Source: Oreohelix idahoensis
Taxonomy: Eukaryota; Mollusca; Gastropoda; Stylommatophora; Oreohelicidae
Length of the DNA: 64,000 nt
Reading direction: 5' to 3'
NCBI GenBank assembly: GCA_024509875.1
Contig: JAMPIV010012175.1
Coordinates: 124,001 to 188,000, forward strand
Under the pieces are notes generated by a model that ran no database searches, had not been told where the DNA came from, and was given only the letters and a program-made list of their open reading frames with translations. Made by a program: the position numbers and the translations under genes. Numbering within the stretch: position 1 is the stretch's first letter; each line of letters opens with the position of its first letter. Below, in pieces: positions 63,943 to 64,000 of this stretch.

Positions 63943-64000
63943 CGTCTTCTGGTTGAGATATGCTAATGAGATTGTCCAAGTAAAATCTCGCTAAAGCGAG
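63943..64000 (-). promoter_or_regulatory. 5' UTR / promoter-proximal sequence of EPC
   Basis: 58 nt upstream of the ATG remain in the window. They contain an octamer-like ATTAGCAT (minus strand) and, at the window edge, an inverted repeat CTCGCT-aa-AGCGAG (63987-64000). No TATA box or initiator can be assigned. Whether this is UTR or promoter cannot be told here. Confidence 0.4.

Larger units (their letters stand above)
62546..63789. other. 5' part of EPC intron 1
   Basis: No TE recognised. This 1.2 kb next to exon 1 holds the CRE (63545) and YY1-type (63740) motifs. It looks less repeat-laden than the rest of the intron. Confidence 0.45.

Overview
The window is eukaryotic, intron-rich, AT-rich animal DNA. 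It most likely comes from a lophotrochozoan, probably a gastropod mollusc. The clues are the TE mix (jockey-like LINE with RNase H, RTE-like LINE with an ATT tail, mollusc-style tRNA-SINEs, mariner, piggyBac, pogo and hAT relics) and a multicopy 'DCYFC' ORF that I recall from invertebrate genomes. Species cannot be fixed from sequence alone. There are no bacterial genes, CRISPR arrays or functional tRNA/rRNA genes.

One host gene fills the window: an Enhancer of Polycomb orthologue (EPC1/EPC2/E(Pc) family, a scaffold of the NuA4/TIP60 acetyltransferase). It lies on the minus strand. Thirteen coding exons run from the ATG at 63942 down to 7560. All splice sites are GT-AG, phases are consistent, and about 737 codons are recovered. 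The C-terminal exon(s) and stop lie left of position 1. Intron 1 alone is about 31.9 kb.

The rest is intron, mostly transposon debris. 1-7.5 kb (intron 13) holds a nearly full-length jockey-like LINE (1153-6270, 12-bp target duplication) that has lost its RT active-site segment. 7.5-17 kb holds minisatellites, a TTAA MITE and a 1-kb TIR element with an embedded minisatellite. 17-31 kb holds an RTE-like LINE with exact target duplications, a deletion-derivative mariner and truncated LINE tails. 31.9-63.8 kb (intron 1) is a TE graveyard. It includes a pogo-like MITE, two piggyBac derivatives, three copies of one tRNA-SINE, and a LINE carrying nested piggyBac, hAT, SINE and RTE insertions (42.1-45.1 kb).

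The most striking locus is 47.3-54.3 kb. A decayed multicopy ORF is split by a 5.35-kb insertion with 24-bp terminal inverted repeats and a perfect 8-bp target duplication. Removing it rejoins the interrupted protein. The insertion carries a retropepsin-like ORF, a Charlie-type hAT, a foldback structure around a ZMYM1-like hAT fragment, and a 14-copy hairpin-bearing 52-bp satellite.

A second theme is that the 3' end of one decayed LINE family (called LINE-L here) occurs at about 20 places, and several minisatellites appear to have grown out of it.
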